Below are positions 1 through 5,468 of a DNA stretch of 6,035 nt, piece by piece; positions within the stretch are counted from its first letter, which is position 1, and every line of letters starts with the position of its first letter. Below the pieces are notes generated by a model. It saw nothing but the letters and a program-made list of their open reading frames with translations, did not search any database and was not told the origin of the DNA. Position numbers and translations under genes: made by a program. The stretch is from Zoogloeaceae bacterium (GTDB taxonomy: Bacteria; Pseudomonadota; Gammaproteobacteria; Burkholderiales; Rhodocyclaceae): NCBI GenBank assembly GCA_031290955.1, contig JAISLJ010000082.1, positions 1 through 6,035 of the forward strand, read 5' to 3'.

Positions 1-265
1 CGGGCGTACAGGCAAGCGCGATGATCTGCGCATTTTGCCTCTCCGTCAGCTTCGGCTTTGCCCCAGGACGCGGCTTCTCCTGCAAGGCCGCCTCCACGCT
101 TTCTTCGACACATTTTTGCCGGGTTCGATACACCGTTGCGGCAGAAACCGACAGCGCCTTCATGCTCTCCTTGTCCCGCTCTCCATCCGCCGCCTTCAGC
201 AGGATCCGCGCTCGCGTCTGCCTGCGCGCCGCGCTTTTCCCCTTGCGCAGCAACAATTCCAGCAT
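1..265 (-). CDS. IS630-family transposase, N-terminal part, runs off the left edge
   Basis: Reading leftward from ATG 265 gives 88 codons that begin MLELLLRKGKSAARRQTRAR and continue past base 1. The stretch has the features of the N-terminal DNA-binding part of IS630/Tc1-type transposases: a basic helix (KSAARRQTRARILLKAADG), a helix-turn-helix around ALSVSAATVYRTRQKCVEES, then the linker EAALQEKPRPGAKPKLTERQ. The DDE catalytic domain would lie outside the window. The gene's usual beginning seems lost: family members normally have about ten more residues before this ELLLRKGKSA block, and here the in-frame sequence upstream (LRKE, bases 277-266) runs into IS481-like DNA and then a stop at 316-314. 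AAAGGAG touches the ATG with no spacer, so 265 may not be a working start. The family call is from recognition of the protein pattern, without a search. Confidence 0.7.
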   Translation of the reverse strand, partial: MLELLLRKGKSAARRQTRARILLKAADGERDKESMKALSVSAATVYRTRQKCVEESVEAALQEKPRPGAKPKLTERQNAQIIALACTP

Positions 266-281
266 CTCCTTTCGGAGGCAA

Positions 282-666
282 AACGGGTTTGCTGGAGGAG
301 TTCCTGAATGCGTTCATGCGCTTGACCATGCCGTTGGTTTGGGGATGGCGCGGCGGAATCAGCCGCTCCCGATCTTGCTCTGGGCACATGCCCGGTCGAA
401 GGATGCGTGTCGCTGGCTTTCTTGTCGGGTCTGAGAAAGCGATCGGTGAATTGCGTGCCGCTGTCGGTGAGGATGGTTTCGATGCGGGCAGGGCAGGCTT
501 CACGCAATCCCTTCAGGAAATCAAGGGCATTTTCCTGTGTCTGATTCGCATAAACCTTAAAGAACATCCAGCGGGTTGCACGGTCAGTGGCGACAAAGAG
601 GGAACGGTGACTGGTTCCATCGGGCATTTTTGGAAGGGATTTGATATCGACATTCAGAAACCCGGT
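282..666 (-). pseudogene. Degraded IS481-family transposase fragment (frameshifted, truncated at both ends)
   Basis: The minus strand from 666 encodes GFLNVDIKSLPKMPDGTSHRSLFVATDRATRW and, further on, ETILTDSGTQFTDRF. Both are typical of the DDE integrase core of IS481/IS3-type transposases, with catalytic Asp codons at 648-646 and 465-463. The similarity then hops between frames. HASFDRACAQ is in a second frame (about 403-374). LIPPRHPQTNGMVKRMN is in a third (about 362-312). ERIQELLQQTRFAS is back in the first (about 316-282). The residue expected to be the third acidic catalytic residue, in NGMVERFN, is Lys here (codon 323-321). A stop at 669-667 precedes the similarity and the N-terminal DNA-binding part is missing. 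The 3' end stops at the IS630-like sequence. This is a non-functional relic. Confidence 0.75.
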
Positions 667-668
667 TC

Positions 669-932
669 AGAATCTCCTCTACAATGAATCGTCATAATTC
701 GTTGAATGTAAAAGACTTTTTTATCCTGTGTACAATATCTTCGTATGCTATAGTCCTGCCATTGCGGCGCGAAAAGTTCCATCTATCCTACGGTTCGTGG
801 GACAATTGCCGTTCGCGGCGGCGCATGGGTTTACAGTATCCCCGGAAGACGGGAGAATTGGCAGTCCGGCGCGTCGACGGAAAATGGGCGTTCGGGCAGG
901 CAAGCCCGCGCGGCATGAAGCCATCCTCGCAA
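669..932. other. Gene-free stretch upstream of the kinase
   Basis: No convincing gene lies here. The short open frames across it, such as 684-977 and 728-1006 on the plus strand, encode compositions unlike any family I know. The first part (about 680-760) is AT-rich and promoter-like. The rest is GC-rich and unassigned. It includes GGACAATTGCC at 800-810, an 11-mer found again at 5066-5076 just before the rdgB stop codon. Confidence 0.5.
731..754 (+). promoter_or_regulatory. Candidate promoter -10 elements for the kinase operon
   Basis: TACAAT (731-736) and TATAGT (749-754) each match five of six bases of a sigma-70 -10 box. The second carries a TG one base upstream (746-747), which would make it an extended -10. 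No good -35 is present at 16-18 bp from either; TTGAAT at 702-707 is 23 bp before the first. This is the only AT-rich promoter-like patch upstream of 961, so it is the best guess for the start of the operon transcript. Confidence 0.35.
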
Positions 933-978
933 AAAACATGGACCCGCATTGTGACAAAACATGGATCAGCAATGTAAC
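933..978 (+). repeat. 23-bp imperfect tandem duplication over the kinase start codon
   Basis: Units 933-955 and 956-978 abut and match at 19 of 23 positions, both starting AAAACATGGA. Each carries an ATG (938 and 961). Because 23 is not a multiple of three, only the second ATG is in frame with the kinase. The first opens a 22-codon frame that ends at TGA 1004-1006, inside the kinase gene. Confidence 0.75.
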
Positions 979-1917
979 GCCGCGCTCCCGGAAGGGTTCG
1001 TCCTGAACGAATACACCATTGATCGCCAGCTTTCCCTGGGAGGGTTTTCCATCGTCTATCTCGCGCATGATCGCTTGTTCCGCGATGTCGTCATCAAGGA
1101 ATTCTTGCCCAACAGCGTCGCCCTGCGCGCCCCCGGCGAAATCCGGCCGGTGGTGCGCGCCGAGCATGCGGGCATCTTCCGGCACGGCATGAAGAGCTTT
1201 TTCGAGGAGGGCCTTGCGCTCTCGCGGCTCTCGCATCCCAACGTAGTGCGCGTGACCAACTTCTTCCGCGCCAACGACACCGTCTACCTGGTCATGGAGT
1301 ACATGCGCGGTTGCACCTTGCAGACCTTCATCCGCAAGCACCGGGACTACATTTCCGAGAATTTCATCCGCAACGTCTTCACCCGTCTCCTGAACGGATT
1401 GCGCGCCGTGCATACCCAGAAGCTCCTGCATCTCGACATCAAGCCTTCCAACATCTACCTGCGCGCCGACAAGAATCCCGTCCTCATCGATTTCGGTTCC
1501 GTGCGTCAGGCGCTGATCTCTGCGGATTCCATGCTGAAGCCCATGTACACGCCAGGCTTCGCCTCGCCCGAACATTACGGCAACCGCAAGTTCCTGGGGC
1601 CGTGGAGCGATATCTACAGCATGGGTGCCTCCATGTACACCTGCTTGTCCGGTTCCCCGCCGCAATCTTCCGACGAGCGTCAGGAGAATGACCGGCTCGT
1701 CCCCGCTGCTCGGCGCTGGGAGGGGGAGTTCTCGGAACACCTCCTGAAGACGATCGACCAGTGCCTGGCCCTCAATTATCTTGATCGCATCCAGAGCGCC
1801 TTCGCGCTGCAAAAGGCACTGACCAGCGACGAGGGCGCGCCCCCTTCCCGCGGCGGCAACGGCTCGCTCTGGCTGCACCTGCTCAACAAACTGACCGGCG
1901 GAAAAAAATCACCATGA
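961..1917 (+). CDS. Cytosolic Ser/Thr protein kinase (Hanks type)
   Basis: This is a 318-residue protein kinase that would transfer the ATP gamma-phosphate to Ser/Thr of unknown targets. The whole catalytic domain is present, about residues 18-285. The nucleotide loop is LSLGGFSIVYLA (24-35), with only the central Gly kept from GxGxxG. The ATP-binding Lys is K46 in VVIKEF and the helix-C Glu is probably E83. The catalytic loop is HLDIKPSN (157-164) with D159, K161 and N164. The metal-binding DFG is 177-179, SPE is 202-204, and DIYSMG is 217-222. Leu replaces Arg before the catalytic Asp, so it is a non-RD kinase. I see no membrane segment and no extracellular or PASTA sensor domain. An in-frame TGA at 952-954 makes ATG 961 the first possible ATG; no clear ribosome binding site precedes it. 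Its stop overlaps the phosphatase start (ATGA), which points to a coupled kinase/phosphatase pair. Confidence 0.9.
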   Translation: MDQQCNAALPEGFVLNEYTIDRQLSLGGFSIVYLAHDRLFRDVVIKEFLPNSVALRAPGEIRPVVRAEHAGIFRHGMKSFFEEGLALSRLSHPNVVRVTNFFRANDTVYLVMEYMRGCTLQTFIRKHRDYISENFIRNVFTRLLNGLRAVHTQKLLHLDIKPSNIYLRADKNPVLIDFGSVRQALISADSMLKPMYTPGFASPEHYGNRKFLGPWSDIYSMGASMYTCLSGSPPQSSDERQENDRLVPAARRWEGEFSEHLLKTIDQCLALNYLDRIQSAFALQKALTSDEGAPPSRGGNGSLWLHLLNKLTGGKKSP

Positions 1918-3032
1918 GATTCACCATTTATCAGGAAAGCCGCCCCGGCGGCCGACCCAACAACGAGGACCGGATCGCGCATTGCTATTCCCGCAACGCC
2001 CTGCTGATGGTCGTTGCCGACGGCATGGGCGGGCACCTGCATGGCGAGATTGCCGCGCAGATCACGGCGCAAACCATGATCCACGCCTTCCAGCGCTCTG
2101 CCCGGCCCGATCTTGCCGACCCTTTCCTGTTCCTGCACGAAGAAGTCCGGAACGCGCACGAATCCATCCTCGAATTCACCCGGAAGCACGCGCTCCGGGA
2201 CGCGCCGCGCACCACCATGCTCGCCTGCGTGATCCAGCACGGCATGGCCTACTGGATTCACGCGGGCGACTCGCGCCTCTACCTGATCCGCCGCAAGCGC
2301 ATCGTGAGCCAAACCAGGGATCATTCGCGGGTGCGCTACCTGCTCGACGAGGGATTGATTACGGCGGAGCAGGCCCTTACGCATCCCGACCGCAACAAGG
2401 TATATAGCTGCCTGGGCGGCCCGGTTGCGCCGGAAGTGGAGTTCTCCCGGAAAACGCCTTTGGAAATCAACGATGTGCTGGTGCTGTGCACCGATGGCGT
2501 CTGGGGCTCCATCAGCAACGAAATCCTGGTGCAGGCCATGACGCAGCCCGATTTGATGCGCGCCGCCCCGCGTTTCCTGAAGGAATTGGAGGAGAGAAAT
2601 GGCGCTGCCGGGGATAATCTTTCGATGATCGCCGTGCGCTGGGAGGAAGAAACAGAAATGGAAGAGGCGGAAACGGAATCCCCCGGCTCCATCCTCACCC
2701 AGACCATGGCCACGGACGAAGTAAACGCCAGCCTCTTCGGCAAGGAAGGCAAAACCGATTTCACGGATCAGGATATCGAGGAAGCAATCCGCGAAATCCA
2801 GGCCGCCATCGAAAAAAACCAGGCGGAAAGACAACCGGAAACGGAAGCGCATGCACAGCCGCAATCGGAAGCGCAGCCGCAGGCAGAACCGGAGCCACAA
2901 CCCGAACCACAGCCGGAACCGGAGCCGGATCCGCAGCCAGAACCGCAGCCAGAACCCGAACCGCAACAACCCAAAACGGAAAACCAGCCACAAGAAGGAG
3001 ATTCCCATGCGTCCGAGCCAACGCGCCCCTGA
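1914..3032 (+). CDS. PP2C-family Ser/Thr protein phosphatase with acidic Pro-rich tail
   Basis: This is a 372-residue metal-dependent phosphatase of the PP2C/Stp1/PrpC type, the likely antagonist of the upstream kinase. The catalytic domain spans about residues 1-243. Motifs are NNEDR (16-20), VVADGMGGH (33-41, metal ligands D36/G37), HAGDSRLYLIR (116-126), VLCTDGVWG (190-198, D194) and AAGDNLSMIAVRW (231-243, D234/N235). All expected metal-binding Asp residues are present. The last ~130 residues are unusual for bacterial PP2Cs of about 240-260 residues. They form an acidic linker, a short helix-like segment (DFTDQDIEEAIREIQAAIEKN, about 282-302), then a Pro/Glu/Gln repeat from about 321 to 353, probably disordered. 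The start lies within the kinase stop (ATGA). The end overlaps rph by 26 nt. The protein is likely cytosolic: there is no signal peptide or membrane segment. Confidence 0.92.
   Translation: MRFTIYQESRPGGRPNNEDRIAHCYSRNALLMVVADGMGGHLHGEIAAQITAQTMIHAFQRSARPDLADPFLFLHEEVRNAHESILEFTRKHALRDAPRTTMLACVIQHGMAYWIHAGDSRLYLIRRKRIVSQTRDHSRVRYLLDEGLITAEQALTHPDRNKVYSCLGGPVAPEVEFSRKTPLEINDVLVLCTDGVWGSISNEILVQAMTQPDLMRAAPRFLKELEERNGAAGDNLSMIAVRWEEETEMEEAETESPGSILTQTMATDEVNASLFGKEGKTDFTDQDIEEAIREIQAAIEKNQAERQPETEAHAQPQSEAQPQAEPEPQPEPQPEPEPDPQPEPQPEPEPQQPKTENQPQEGDSHASEPTRP
2877..2972 (+). repeat. Pro-Glu/Pro-Gln coding repeat in the phosphatase tail
   Basis: A run of hexanucleotide-like units (cagccg, gaaccg, gagccg variants) encodes alternating Pro with Glu, Gln, Asp or Ala at residues 322-353. 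Such DNA is prone to replication slippage. In-frame gain or loss would change tail length without stopping the reading frame, since unit length is a multiple of three. It ends about 22 bases before the rph ribosome binding site. Confidence 0.8.
2995..3000 (+). promoter_or_regulatory. Ribosome binding site of rph
   Basis: AAGGAG lies six bases before ATG 3007, inside the 3' end of the phosphatase gene. It decides the rph start over the longer open frame that begins at 2851, whose extra 52 residues are Arg/Asn-rich and come from the Pro/Glu repeat read in another frame. Confidence 0.85.
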
Positions 3033-3759
3033 TGAACTACGTCCTGTCCGTATCCAGCGCGGTTTTATCCGCCACGCCGAAGGTTCGGCGCTGATCGAGA
3101 TCGGCGATACCCGTGTGCTGTGCGCCGCCAGCGTCGAGGAAGACACACCCGCCTTCCTGCGCGGCAAGGGTACGGGCTGGGTGACGGCAGAATACGGCAT
3201 GCTGCCCCGCGCCACGCACACGCGCAATCCCCGCGAGGCAACACGCGGCAAGCAGAGCGGGCGCACACAGGAAATCCAGCGTCTGATTGGCCGTTCCCTG
3301 CGTGCGGCAATCGACCTTGCCGCCTTGGGCGAGCGCCAGATTCGCATCGACTGCGACGTGCTCCAGGCCGATGGCGGCACGCGCTGCGCCGCGATTACCG
3401 GCGCGTGGGTGGCGCTCTTCGATGCCTGCGAGCGCTTGCGGCGGGCAGATGCGCTCGCGGCCAACCCGGTGCGGGAGCATGTCGCCGCTGTTTCCGTCGG
3501 CATCTGGGAAGGCGGCCCGGTGCTGGATCTCGATTATCCGGAGGATTCCGCCTGCGAAACCGACATGAATGTCGTCATGACCGGCACGGGCGATATCGTC
3601 GAACTCCAGGCCACCGCCGAAGGCAGTCCTTTTACACGCGCACAACTGAATACCTTGGTCGATCTCGCTGCGGGCGGCATTCGCCAGCTGGTTGCCGCTC
3701 AGGAAGCCGTATTGGCCACGTCCCTGCAAGGGGAAACCGCAAACTGGAGCCTGTTCTAG
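3007..3759 (+). CDS. rph: Ribonuclease PH
   Basis: This is a 250-residue phosphorolytic 3'-5' exoribonuclease. It trims the last nucleotides after CCA of tRNA precursors, using phosphate and releasing nucleoside diphosphates, and acts as a hexameric ring. The start is supported by AAGGAG at proper spacing and by the family N-terminus RPSQRAPDELRPVRIQRGFI. Visible signatures: GDTRVLCAASVEE (33-45); the tRNA-binding stretch WVTAEYGMLPRAT (58-70); SGRTQEIQRLIGRSLRA (84-100) with R86; the phosphate-binding ADGGTR (121-126) with R126; and LDYPEDSACETDMN (175-188) with D180 and D186, the likely catalytic metal ligands. Length is normal (E. coli about 238). It overlaps the phosphatase gene by 26 nt, so translation is probably coupled. 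No truncation or missing key residue is seen. Confidence 0.97.
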   Translation: MRPSQRAPDELRPVRIQRGFIRHAEGSALIEIGDTRVLCAASVEEDTPAFLRGKGTGWVTAEYGMLPRATHTRNPREATRGKQSGRTQEIQRLIGRSLRAAIDLAALGERQIRIDCDVLQADGGTRCAAITGAWVALFDACERLRRADALAANPVREHVAAVSVGIWEGGPVLDLDYPEDSACETDMNVVMTGTGDIVELQATAEGSPFTRAQLNTLVDLAAGGIRQLVAAQEAVLATSLQGETANWSLF

Positions 3760-4467
3760 ATGAAGCAAAAACTCGCCGCCTGCCTGTTGTTCGCCGCCTG
3801 CCTCTGGGCTTTTTCCGCGAGCGCCGCCGATGAATCCGCCAATATACCCGCCAATGTGTCTGCAAACCCGCCCGCCGATCTGGGCCGGATCATCCAGGAG
3901 ACACAGCAACAGCGGGCGCGGCCCGACCATTTCCGCATGGTGTGGTGGATGCCTTCCCACTTCTGGGCCGCCGTCCTGCACAATGTCCCGGTCGATCCGC
4001 AGGAAGCTTTGGCCCTGCTCGACACCCACACCATCGTCGCCGTCATCGACGCCAAGCTGCCCTCCTCCGGCGCGCCTGTGTTTACGCCGCGTCGGGAACT
4101 GGCCGAAAGCCTTGTCCTGCAAGTCGACCGTCAGGGCGAATGGCTCGCGCCACTCGAAGAGGAAGTGCAGACCGATGGCGTGCGCATCTTCCTTGCCACG
4201 CTCAGGGAGTATCTGGCCCGGCAGTTTGGCAGGCTGGGCGGGGGATTTGAATTCTTCCTGTTCCCGAACCGCAACCTGCACAACGAAATCATCCTCTCGC
4301 CGCGCCACAACCAATGGCTGTCCATCCGCCTCCAGGACGAGACCTTTCTCTGGCGGCTGCCGCCGGCGAGCTTTTTCCCCGATCGGCAGGACGCGGAAAC
4401 GGGCGAGACCTTTCCAGGCAACTACCGTTTCAATCCCTATACCGGCAAGGCGCTGGCAAGCCCATGA
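3760..4467 (+). CDS. Exported protein of unknown function between rph and rdgB
   Basis: I do not recognise this 235-residue protein. It starts with a clear Sec-type signal peptide: MKQK, a hydrophobic core LAACLLFAACLWAF, and a likely signal peptidase I site after A22 (ASA|AD). The mature protein is therefore probably periplasmic. A low-complexity Ala/Asn/Pro patch follows (24-41). Then comes a globular part with aromatic-rich segments (FRMVWWMPSHFWAAVL; GGGFEFFLFPNR) and a tail reading FPGNYRFNPYTGKAL. There is no catalytic motif I can name, no Cys pair and no further membrane helix. The ATG directly follows the rph stop codon with no gap, with GGAG ten bases upstream (3746-3749). Its stop overlaps the rdgB start by four bases. 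The position shows it is expressed with rph and rdgB, but does not say what it does. LAAC at residues 5-8 looks like a lipobox but is too near the N-terminus. Confidence 0.85.
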   Translation: MKQKLAACLLFAACLWAFSASAADESANIPANVSANPPADLGRIIQETQQQRARPDHFRMVWWMPSHFWAAVLHNVPVDPQEALALLDTHTIVAVIDAKLPSSGAPVFTPRRELAESLVLQVDRQGEWLAPLEEEVQTDGVRIFLATLREYLARQFGRLGGGFEFFLFPNRNLHNEIILSPRHNQWLSIRLQDETFLWRLPPASFFPDRQDAETGETFPGNYRFNPYTGKALASP

Positions 4468-5087
4468 AGGAACTAGTGCTTGCCTCCGGCAATCCCGGAA
4501 AGCTGCGGGAACTCACCGCCCTGCTCGCGCCCTTGGGCATTCGCGTGATTGCGCAGGATGCGCTGGGCGTCCCGGAGGCGGAAGAGCCACATGCGACCTT
4601 CCTTGAAAACGCCCTTGCCAAGGCGCGCCACGCTGCGCGACAAACGGGCCTGCCCACGCTCGCGGATGATTCCGGCCTGTGCGTCGACATCCTCCAAGGC
4701 GCGCCCGGCGTGCATTCGGCCCGCTACGCGGGAGAACCAAAAAGTGATGCGCGGAACAACGCAAAACTTCTGGCAGACCTGGCCGACACGCCACACCGCC
4801 GCGCCCGTTTTATCTGTGTCCTGGTACTGACGCGCCATGCCGAAGACCCGTGCCCGCTGTTCGCCGAAGGCCAATGGCAAGGGGAAATCCTCCTTGCGCC
4901 CAAAGGCACCGGCGGCTTCGGCTACGACCCGCTTTTCTGGGACGCCCACTGCCAAAAAAGCGCCGCCGAACTGGATCCCGCCACCAAAAACACCCGCTCA
5001 CACCGCGGCCAGGCAATCCAACATCTACTAAAAAAACTCGTCTTGGCAGACGGCAATTGCCCTTCGGACAATTGCCAAGGAAAATAA
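4464..5087 (+). CDS. rdgB: Non-canonical purine NTP pyrophosphatase (RdgB/HAM1)
   Basis: This 207-residue enzyme hydrolyses dITP, ITP, XTP and dXTP to monophosphates plus pyrophosphate, keeping deaminated purines out of DNA and RNA. It is a cytosolic homodimer using Mg2+. Family signatures are intact: LASGNPGKLREL (6-17), the triphosphate-binding SGNxGK; TFLENALAKAR (45-55) with E48; LADDSGLCVD (66-75) with the catalytic D69; GAPGVHSARYAG (79-90); GTGGFGYDPLF (148-158), the purine-recognition loop; and SHRGQA (179-184). ATG 4464 overlaps the previous stop (ATGA), and the protein begins exactly where the family does. The end is odd: after IQHLLKKL the protein runs on about 15 residues (VLADGNCPSDNCQGK). 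Most relatives stop near the HLL region, and this extension is encoded by an inverted repeat. It is the last gene of the operon here. Confidence 0.96.
   Translation: MKELVLASGNPGKLRELTALLAPLGIRVIAQDALGVPEAEEPHATFLENALAKARHAARQTGLPTLADDSGLCVDILQGAPGVHSARYAGEPKSDARNNAKLLADLADTPHRRARFICVLVLTRHAEDPCPLFAEGQWQGEILLAPKGTGGFGYDPLFWDAHCQKSAAELDPATKNTRSHRGQAIQHLLKKLVLADGNCPSDNCQGK
5052..5076 (+). repeat. Inverted repeat at the 3' end of rdgB
   Basis: GGCAATTG (5052-5059) pairs perfectly with CAATTGCC (5069-5076) around a nine-base loop containing cTTCGg, a stable RNA tetraloop sequence. An alternative pairing is CTTGGCA (5042-5048) with TGCCAAG (5073-5079). It ends nine bases before the end of the rdgB stop codon. 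It could help end or stabilise the operon mRNA, but no run of T follows directly (next bases are AAGGAAAATAACC), so it does not qualify as a standard intrinsic terminator. Confidence 0.6.
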
Positions 5088-5117
5088 CCTATTGATTTTA
5101 AAGGATTTTTTCTGACA

Positions 5118-5150
5118 GTTTCCGCAACTTGCGGAAACGATTTCCGCAAC
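5118..5150. repeat. Palindrome with a third half-site between convergent genes
   Basis: GTTTCCGCAA (5118-5127) and TTGCGGAAAC (5129-5138) form a perfect 10-bp-arm palindrome around C5128. A third copy, TTTCCGCAAC (5141-5150), repeats the left arm (5119-5128) exactly, offset by 22 bp, about two helical turns. It lies between the 3' ends of rdgB (plus) and the XRE regulator (minus). A shared bidirectional terminator is possible, but neither strand has a T run after it. The alternating half-sites look equally like a protein-binding site. Confidence 0.65.
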
Positions 5151-5170
5151 CACTCCCCTTTGCGAGAAGA

Positions 5171-5392
5171 TTATTCTCTGACATTTTCTGTTGAAGCAAT
5201 GTCATCGGGATTTTGTTGGGTTTTTAGGCAAAACAGTTCAAACATGGCATAGGACATTGGTTTGCGCCCTGATTCCCATTCCTGCCATGTTTGATGGCGA
5301 GTTTTCCCGACGATGCCTGCTGCCTGCTCCTGCGAGAGGCCAGCAGCCTGTCGCGCTGCGCGAATTTTTTCCGGTTGTGCGTATTTTTTCAT
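5171..5392 (-). CDS. Small XRE/Cro-type helix-turn-helix regulator
   Basis: This 73-residue DNA-binding protein is almost entirely one HTH_3 domain. It opens MKKYAQPEKIRAARQAAGLS and has the helix-turn-helix at about 20-42 (SQEQAAGIVGKTRHQTWQEW, then ESGRK). The tail is short (MSYAMFELFCLKTQQNPDD). Similar single-domain proteins are common in phages, plasmids and toxin-antitoxin loci, acting as repressors of their own region. I chose ATG 5392 because the protein then begins as such relatives do; ATG 5452 would add 20 residues that look unrelated (MSTFTHFLSVAVVFRGKIRG). No strong ribosome binding site precedes either start. The stop is TAA at 5173-5171. It is transcribed away from the phage-like ORF to its right, across a control region with two matching palindromes, which makes local regulation likely. 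The DNA target is inferred only. Confidence 0.8.
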   Translation of the reverse strand: MKKYAQPEKIRAARQAAGLSQEQAAGIVGKTRHQTWQEWESGRKPMSYAMFELFCLKTQQNPDDIASTENVRE

Positions 5393-5424
5393 GCCGCGTA
5401 TTTTTCCACGAAAAACCACAGCAA

Positions 5425-5437
5425 CACTCAAAAAGTG
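5425..5437. promoter_or_regulatory. Candidate operator, proximal to the XRE gene
   Basis: CACTCAAAAAGTG matches the 5478-5490 palindrome at 11 of 13 positions and keeps CACT/AGTG arms. It sits 33 bp upstream of the chosen start of the XRE gene. Its centre is 53 bp, about five helical turns, from the other site's centre, so two bound dimers could face the same side of the DNA. Confidence 0.5.
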
Positions 5438-5468
5438 GGTAAATGTTGACATAGATCAAATCCAGCCC

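Noticed and set aside
684..977. Open frame of 97 codons upstream of the kinase
   Set aside because: No family resemblance, no ribosome binding site, and it overlaps the kinase start region.
748..1878. Antisense open frame of 376 codons across the kinase
   Set aside because: Composition is typical of an antisense shadow, and the plus strand carries all kinase motifs.
1776..3503. Long antisense open frame (575 codons) across phosphatase and rph
   Set aside because: It is the mirror of GC-rich codon use and of the Pro/Glu repeat (giving runs of Arg/Phe/Leu/Trp). The plus strand has clear PP2C and RNase PH motifs.
3772..3783. Lipobox-like LAAC in the exported protein (residues 5-8)
   Set aside because: A lipoprotein signal needs a longer hydrophobic stretch before the Cys. 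Signal peptidase I cleavage after ASA fits better.
3037..4314. Antisense open frame of 425 codons across rph and the exported protein
   Set aside because: No recognisable domain. It lies opposite a well-supported RNase PH and a gene with a clear signal peptide.
5052..5100. Intrinsic terminator after rdgB
   Set aside because: The hairpin is good but is followed by AAGGAAAATAACC. The T run appears only at about 5105-5111, too far from the stem.
5179..5204. TGACATT/AATGTCA inverted repeat at the 3' end of the XRE gene
   Set aside because: It has seven-base arms with a 12-base loop, lies fully within coding sequence, and has no T run on the minus strand.
5446..5451. Perfect TTGACA -35 box
   Set aside because: No acceptable -10 lies 16-18 bp downstream (TTGCGA or TGCGAT at best). 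The TTGCGA/CATAAT pair is better placed.
5171..5452. Longer 93-residue form of the XRE protein
   Set aside because: The extra 20 residues resemble no HTH N-terminus and would cover one of the two matching palindromes.
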